15,000 bases of DNA from Salpingoeca rosetta (Eukaryota > Opisthokonta > Choanoflagellata > Craspedida > Salpingoecidae), in NCBI RefSeq assembly GCF_000188695.1, contig NW_004754897.1, forward strand, positions 320,484-335,483, given 5' to 3'. Shown here one piece after another: positions 7,798 through 15,000 of this stretch. The position numbers were made by a program, and so were the translations under genes. The first letter of the stretch is position 1. Every line of letters starts with the position of its first letter. A model generated the notes under the pieces. That model saw only the letters and a list, made by a program, of their open reading frames with translations. It searched no databases and was not told where the DNA came from.

Positions 7798-8985
7798 TCA
7801 TCTGCGAAGTAGTGCAGCTGCTGCAAGCGCTCCCGTTGCAGCGCCGAGAATGAAGATGAGAGCAGCGTGGTGACAGCCGAGGGAAGGGGTCTCCTCACCA
7901 ACACTTCCAGCGGCAACTTGGACGCGAACCTGCACCATTGCTTCTTGCGCGCGAACCGCATCAGCCTTGCGGCGCACCTCCATCAGCCTCTGGCGCAGGT
8001 CCTTCTGCCACAGTCTCGTCGTCGTCCTTTCATGCAGTGGCGGGTTGTTGAAGGCGTTGTAAGCATCCGCCACCAAAGCCACCTCAGAGCATATGTCGGC
8101 GAGGATGGTGTTGGCACCGGCAGGCTCAGGGTCTGAGCCAAACAGGTTATGCACGGCTGTGTCGATGTTGTGGCGCCCTTCGACAAAGTGCAGCTTGTGA
8201 AGCAAGCCGCGCTTGAACAAGCCCAAAAAGTTGTTGTCGCGGTTGTCGACGGAAGCCATGGGCGTGAGGCAGATGTCCACCAGCTCGCACACTTGCAGCA
8301 GCTTCTCGAGGTCAGCGAAGTTGCGGTAGAACCGAGACCCTCGAAGCACCACAATCAGGCCCGTGCGGTCGTAAATCTTCTTGTGATCAGCCAGCAGCTG
8401 CACTGTCGATGTGACGTGCTTGATGTCTTCGTCACGGAGGTTGCAGAACGCCAGATTCAGGCACATGACGCTGTTGTCTGGGATGTCGTCAATCCACTTG
8501 GTTCGCACGTCCTCCGGCAGAGAAGAAACCGGCGGCAGCTGCGCGATGTGGAAACGGGAGGATGTGTAGCGCCCAGACAAGTCGAGTGTTCCCCAGGCCT
8601 TGAGCGTAGACGTGGGTGAAACGACTTCCGCAGAATCTGCTTCTGTCGCGGTTGTGGGGCCACTGCGCATGTACTCATCGCCGTCGTCATCCGCCACTCC
8701 CACATGACCTGCACCTGCGTGGCGCGTGAAGAAGCTGGCCGCAAGCCTCTGCAGGCGCTCTGGCAAAGGTGCCACCAAATCCTCGACATCAGCCAGCAGC
8801 AGGTCCGTGGGCCGATACAACTTCATGTATGGCATCAAGGCCTTGTAGGTTGGGCCGTCGTTCCTACATACGTCCTCCATCGCTTGTGAACGACTGGCTT
8901 GTGACATGTCTCCAGGTCTGTGGGATGTGGACATGGGCGGGAGTGTGAAGATCAAAAGTTGAGGGGAGTTTCTGAGATGTGACAT
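7798..8985 (-). CDS. Unrecognised protein with C-terminal membrane anchor
   Basis: A single-exon frame of 395 residues starts at the ATG at 8985; a later Met (residue 18, ATG at 8934) is an alternative because a CRE-like site and AG-ended stretches crowd the first ATG. I do not recognise the family. Residues about 30-75 are helical (PYMKLYRPTDLLLADVEDL). An acidic linker (DDDGDEY) follows. The central part, about 165-270, looks folded and alpha/beta with leucine-rich-like strands (VMCLNLAFCNLRDEDI, TGLIVVLRGSRFYR, LVDICLTPM). A basic, probably coiled helix (LRQRLMEVRRKADAVRAQEA) comes next. The final 25 residues are a hydrophobic Ala/Leu segment (AALIFILGAATGALAAAALL) followed by RR, the shape of a tail anchor for ER, mitochondrial or other membranes. 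It lies 144 bp downstream of the TIR-like/TPR/PH gene on the same strand, and a functional link is possible but unproven. Confidence 0.75.
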   Translation of the reverse strand: MSHLRNSPQLLIFTLPPMSTSHRPGDMSQASRSQAMEDVCRNDGPTYKALMPYMKLYRPTDLLLADVEDLVAPLPERLQRLAASFFTRHAGAGHVGVADDDGDEYMRSGPTTATEADSAEVVSPTSTLKAWGTLDLSGRYTSSRFHIAQLPPVSSLPEDVRTKWIDDIPDNSVMCLNLAFCNLRDEDIKHVTSTVQLLADHKKIYDRTGLIVVLRGSRFYRNFADLEKLLQVCELVDICLTPMASVDNRDNNFLGLFKRGLLHKLHFVEGRHNIDTAVHNLFGSDPEPAGANTILADICSEVALVADAYNAFNNPPLHERTTTRLWQKDLRQRLMEVRRKADAVRAQEAMVQVRVQVAAGSVGEETPSLGCHHAALIFILGAATGALAAAALLRR

Positions 8986-8987
8986 GA
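8976..8987 (-). promoter_or_regulatory. 12-bp element shared with the 5' region of the TIR-like/TPR/PH gene
   Basis: Read on the gene strand, TCATGTCACATC here is identical and in the same orientation to the sequence at 12065-12076. Here it overlaps the first ATG of the tail-anchored orphan. Only exact identity is seen; a regulatory role is inferred. Confidence 0.3.
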
Positions 8988-9129
8988 TGACGTCATTTCA
9001 AAACGAGCGCTCTTGTTTGATGTCGTGATTGTTAAGGTTGAGGAAAGGATTGGCCACACACAACACACACACACACACACACACACACAATGCACAGATG
9101 CACACACATGAACAACACACACACACGGG
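8986..9129. other. Short intergenic spacer between the two - strand genes, with CA tract
   Basis: The 144 bases contain a CA run (about 9064-9089; TG on the gene strand) and further CA-rich sequence up to the stop of the TIR-like/TPR/PH gene. Both the 3' end of that gene and the promoter of the tail-anchored orphan must fit here. Confidence 0.6.
8988..8995. promoter_or_regulatory. Perfect TGACGTCA palindrome (CRE/ATF-type site)
   Basis: The full bZIP (CREB/ATF) consensus lies two bases upstream of the ATG at 8985. Such a position is odd for a promoter unless transcription starts further inside and translation begins at the ATG at 8934. An 8-mer can occur by chance in a window this size. Confidence 0.3.
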
Positions 9130-11898
<2,769 letters not shown>

Positions 11899-12064
11899 AG
11901 TGGTTGGTAGTCGCGGGCTGCAAGATGGTTGCAATACTGACTCGGGCGTATGACATGCCCTGGTGATTTTGTGTTGCGTCTGGCGTGGTATGGGAGGATG
12001 TCTACTATGTCACACATTGTCACATCTCACACATGAACACGCTCTACAGGATTGATGTGAAAAT

Positions 12065-12076
12065 GATGTGACATGA
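12065..12076 (-). promoter_or_regulatory. 12-bp element shared with the 5' end of the tail-anchored orphan
   Basis: TCATGTCACATC on the gene strand, about 170 bases upstream of the ATG at 11898. Its core TGTCACATC also occurs on the opposite strand at 12019-12027, making an inverted repeat with about 37 bases between the arms. Function is inferred only. Confidence 0.3.
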
Positions 12077-12125
12077 CTTGGACTGCTAATGCAACAACGA
12101 TTCTAAGGTACCGGCAAAGCCTCTC

Positions 12126-12253
12126 CACACATACACACACACACACACACACACAGACACACAGACACACAGACACACAGACACACACACAGACACAGAC
12201 ACACACACACACAGACACAGACACAGACACAGACACACACACACACACACACA
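12126..12253. repeat. CA / CAGACA repeat tract upstream of the TIR-like/TPR/PH gene
   Basis: Alternating CA runs and (ACAGAC)n blocks over about 128 bases end three bases from the stop codon of the distal gene. Alternating purine-pyrimidine runs of this kind can be length-variable and can adopt Z-DNA. Confidence 0.9.
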
Positions 12254-12256
12254 AAG

Positions 12257-14998
12257 CTACAACGTGTCCTGCGGCGGGAGGATGACTTTGGGAATAACAT
12301 CGCCGTTGCGGGATAGCAGCACGCCTTGCTCGTACACGGTGGATGAAGGGTTGCCATCGGGGACCATCTTGCTTGCAGGCACGCTGACACCCCAGTGCAG
12401 CAGCGGGTATTCCAGTCTCGGCCCGAACGGCGGTGGCGTTGTGCTGCTGGACACGGCGTTAAGCTCACGGCCAAGGCGGCGCACCAGTCGTGCCGTTCTC
12501 GCATCCCGAACACGCGCGCCACCTCCGCTACCACTGGCACCGCCGCCGATGCCCGCGTGTGCAGCCGATGGCAATGACGACGATGCTGGCGATGGCGATA
12601 ACGACGATGACGACGACGACGACGACGGTGGCAGCAGCTGCTGGTTGAGGAGGTGCTGGAGTGGGGCCGGCATCACGGCGGCGGTGCGCGTCCAAAGATG
12701 TCCATCAACAGCGGTCGCCACCATGTGCTGCGTCGCCAACACGCGCTGCAGTTTGTCGCGTCCCGCCAGCCAACGCGTCAGCAGTGCCGGCGCAGCCGCG
12801 CTCACTTCATGGCGAATCTGCTGCCGCCACGCACCTCGACACCGGGCGCCAATCAGTTGGTGGATGTCGCTATCACAGCGATTGCGGGCAGACCCGGACG
12901 GTGGTGGCGTTGATGACGACACCAGCGTTGCCGCTGTCGATGATGGTGATGGTGATGATGCGAACGATGTCGAGGTGGCAGCGGGCTCACCGTTTTGCGT
13001 GTTGGTTTCAGTGGCTGTAGCTGTTGCGGCAGTGGCACTTTCGTCTGCAGTGCCATCACTGCCATCATGTACTGCCTGCTCTGTGAAGGACAGGAGAGCG
13101 AGCAGCATCTCGAGCGCAGTAACAACACCGCGCTCGCGCGCGACGAGGGCGCACAACACCTCCACCGGCCAGCGTGCGCGGGGCGGAAGGCAGCACCACT
13201 CCGTCCACAGCTGTGCGAGGTCGCCACCACGACGAAGCCACTGCACAACGCGCTTTTGCTGCTGCAGCGCCAGCAACACACGCACGTGCGTGGGGTCATC
13301 GTCACGGGTGAGCTGTAGAGCCTCATCCCAACACCCGCACCACAACAGCAGGTCCCGGACAAAGTCAAAGCCCGCGGCCGCGAGGAATGACTGCTGTTTC
13401 ACGATGCGCCACACACGCGGTGACAGCACGGCGGTGACAGGGGTGCTTGCAGGCAACAACGCCGCGCGCTGCTCAGGCGACAACTCACCTGGAAACATGG
13501 CCACGAGCTCTTCCAAGCTCGCATGCTTCTTGTTGTTGGTTTGAGTTTCACCACCATCATCGTCGTCATCATCATCGTGCAACAGCACATCGCTACCACC
13601 TTCCCTGCTGATGCTGTTGGTGCGATCCCAGTCATGCGTTGAGGACTTGCAGCCATCACCACTGCCACCGCCCCGGACACCATCACCGCCCTGATCGCTG
13701 CTGCTCTCAACGCCCTCTTCGTCTTGTGACAGGTCACGCATCGTCATTGTGTCGAAATCCATCACGTGCGAGCAGAACGCATTGGACTCGCGGACACGAG
13801 CGCCGCCAGCACACTCAACGCTGTCGCTGCCAGCGCCACCGCTGCTGCTGCTGCTGCTGCTTTGGCCGTGCTCACTCGCATCACCGACACTCGCATCACC
13901 ATCACGGTTCCCAGCAGCATCATCATGTCCAGCGCTGTTGTTGTTGTCCTCGTCGGTACAGTACAGGGCGAGAGAGAGGTTGAGGTACTCTCGCAGCGTG
14001 CGCCGCTCGCGTGTCATGGCGTTTTCAAAGGCGGGCGCCTGTACAATGCACGACAGGTAGCGGTACCACGTGCGCGTGAGGGCGAGCGAGTCATCAATAC
14101 TGGCGGTGAGGGCCTCCTCGACGTTGTGCGGCAGAATGCGCGGGTACGACTCGACGCAGAGCGGAACAAACCGCCGGACGTCAATGGCGCACAGGTCTTT
14201 GAGGAATTCGAGGAGGATTGGGGTGGACACCTGCGCCAGCATGGCACGTGCGGCGGGGATGACCTGGTCGTCCAGCATCTGTTTGACCACGCGGTCAAGG
14301 GCGTCACGCTGCTCGCTCGCGTCCGAAATGAAATTCGTCAGGCTGTGGATGCATGGCCGCCAGTGGCGCCTGTTCAAATGCACGGCAACCGTCTCCATGT
14401 CCACCAAATCGCCGTATCCGCGCAGAAATGCCTGCATGCAACGCATGGGGTCACCGCTGTTGTTGTTGACGTTGTTATCGTTGGCGTTGTGGTTGCTGGT
14501 GTAGTTGCTGTCGCGGTGATGTGGTGCTGTTGTCGCTGATGATGTGGACGGGTGCTTGGAAGAAATAGACGAAGAAGGCAAGGTCGACGACGATGCTGAA
14601 GATGACGCTGACGATGAGGAAGGCGAAGGTGAGAGCACCACATCCGACACGACAGCGAGTGTCATGAGCTGCTGAACATATGCAAACGCTGAGCGTTTTT
14701 GTTTCAGCAGCGCCATCAGTCGTTGCCGCAACGGCACTGACGATTCTGCGTCCTCATCCTCGCCAAATGCGGGTGCAGCCGCGGTGCCTGCAGGCATGTC
14801 GCCGATGTCACCAACCGCTTCTTCGCTGCCGTTTGCACGCGTCGCACCAGCACCAGCAGCGGACAAGGTGTTTGCACCATCGCCATCCTGGTCGCCATCG
14901 CTACCGCAGGCCGGCACAGCGGCCGTGAACACATCCACAAACGTGTGCAGGAGGCGCTGTGTCTCTGCGTTGTCGAGCCTGTCAAAAGCGTCGTCCAT
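12257..14998 (-). CDS. Unrecognised large protein with folded blocks split by low-complexity linkers, probably 5'-incomplete
   Basis: The frame encodes 913 residues to the window edge. The Met at 14998 is only two bases from the end, so the true start may lie outside. I do not recognise the family. Ordered, helix-rich blocks sit at about 1-30, 88-120, 185-350 (for example LVDMETVAVHLNRRHWRPCIH and ILLEFLKDLCAIDVRRFVPLC), 493-645 (LEELVAMFPGELS, VRVLLALQQQKRVVQWL, VEVLCALVARERGVVTALEML) and 705-785. They are separated by Ser runs (125-155, 380-386, 792-799), Asn/His-rich sequence (165-182), an Asp run (475-481) and Ala/Thr/Glu linkers. The C-terminus is compact (PLLHWGVSVPASKMVPDG ... DVIPKVILPPQDTL). 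Leu-rich helices in pairs suggest an alpha-solenoid like those of vesicle-trafficking or scaffold proteins, which is a weak inference. No signal peptide or membrane segment is seen. The stop is adjacent to the CA tract. Confidence 0.75.
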   Translation of the reverse strand: MDDAFDRLDNAETQRLLHTFVDVFTAAVPACGSDGDQDGDGANTLSAAGAGATRANGSEEAVGDIGDMPAGTAAAPAFGEDEDAESSVPLRQRLMALLKQKRSAFAYVQQLMTLAVVSDVVLSPSPSSSSASSSASSSTLPSSSISSKHPSTSSATTAPHHRDSNYTSNHNANDNNVNNNSGDPMRCMQAFLRGYGDLVDMETVAVHLNRRHWRPCIHSLTNFISDASEQRDALDRVVKQMLDDQVIPAARAMLAQVSTPILLEFLKDLCAIDVRRFVPLCVESYPRILPHNVEEALTASIDDSLALTRTWYRYLSCIVQAPAFENAMTRERRTLREYLNLSLALYCTDEDNNNSAGHDDAAGNRDGDASVGDASEHGQSSSSSSSGGAGSDSVECAGGARVRESNAFCSHVMDFDTMTMRDLSQDEEGVESSSDQGGDGVRGGGSGDGCKSSTHDWDRTNSISREGGSDVLLHDDDDDDDGGETQTNNKKHASLEELVAMFPGELSPEQRAALLPASTPVTAVLSPRVWRIVKQQSFLAAAGFDFVRDLLLWCGCWDEALQLTRDDDPTHVRVLLALQQQKRVVQWLRRGGDLAQLWTEWCCLPPRARWPVEVLCALVARERGVVTALEMLLALLSFTEQAVHDGSDGTADESATAATATATETNTQNGEPAATSTSFASSPSPSSTAATLVSSSTPPPSGSARNRCDSDIHQLIGARCRGAWRQQIRHEVSAAAPALLTRWLAGRDKLQRVLATQHMVATAVDGHLWTRTAAVMPAPLQHLLNQQLLPPSSSSSSSSLSPSPASSSLPSAAHAGIGGGASGSGGGARVRDARTARLVRRLGRELNAVSSSTTPPPFGPRLEYPLLHWGVSVPASKMVPDGNPSSTVYEQGVLLSRNGDVIPKVILPPQDTL

Positions 14999-15000
14999 GC

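Larger units (their letters stand above)
11899..12256. other. Intergenic region and 5' region of the TIR-like/TPR/PH gene
   Basis: It separates the stop of the distal - strand gene (12257) from the ATG at 11898. It holds the shared 12-mer (12065-12076), an inverted copy of its core (tgtcacatc at 12019-12027) and a long CA/CAGACA tract. No coding frame is supported. Confidence 0.55.

Noticed and set aside
12264..13544. 426-residue + strand frame opposite the large orphan
   Set aside because: The - strand frame is twice as long and has helix-like ordered blocks. The + frame has Pro, Arg and Cys-rich composition typical of antisense reading.

Overview
This is a eukaryotic nuclear window from a GC-rich, intron-bearing, compact genome. 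It contains a C-terminal piece of a motile-flagellum protein (DRC2/CCDC65), a galaxin-like secreted dicysteine-repeat protein, an NADPH-cytochrome P450 reductase (POR) and a TIR-like/TPR gene of the kinesin-light-chain-like repeat type. Introns are short (63-650 bp), GT-AG, and often loaded with TG repeats. The combination fits a choanoflagellate or a related unicellular holozoan. That placement is an inference; the sequence alone does not name a species.

Layout. On the + strand: the last four exons of DRC2 (1-995); a galaxin-like gene (1505-2476, probably continuing through two small exons to 2951); and POR (3545-7210, seven exons). A 587-bp convergent spacer follows. On the - strand: an unrecognised protein with a C-terminal membrane anchor (7798-8985); a TIR-like / ten-TPR / PH protein with one TG-repeat intron (9130-11898); and a long low-complexity-rich orphan that probably starts outside the window (12257-14998).

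The genes do not form one pathway. DRC2 belongs to the axonemal nexin-dynein regulatory complex, the galaxin-like protein is secreted or extracellular, and POR is an ER-anchored electron donor. The one pair that may be linked is the tail-anchored orphan and the TIR-like/TPR/PH gene. They lie head-to-tail on the same strand only 144 bp apart and share an exact 12-bp element in their 5' regions. A TIR-like domain keeping a WCxxE motif, joined to a TPR array and a C-terminal PH domain, looks like a stimulus-responsive signalling or defence protein. This is the best candidate in the window for an undescribed system.

The main anomalies are in POR. The FAD-domain exon lacks about 44 residues that carry the RxYS and GV(A/C)T FAD-contact motifs, and the preceding intron joins out of phase by one base. 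In addition, TG repeats lie on the sense strand of many introns, often close to the 5' splice site. I saw no tRNA, rRNA, CRISPR array or transposase gene.
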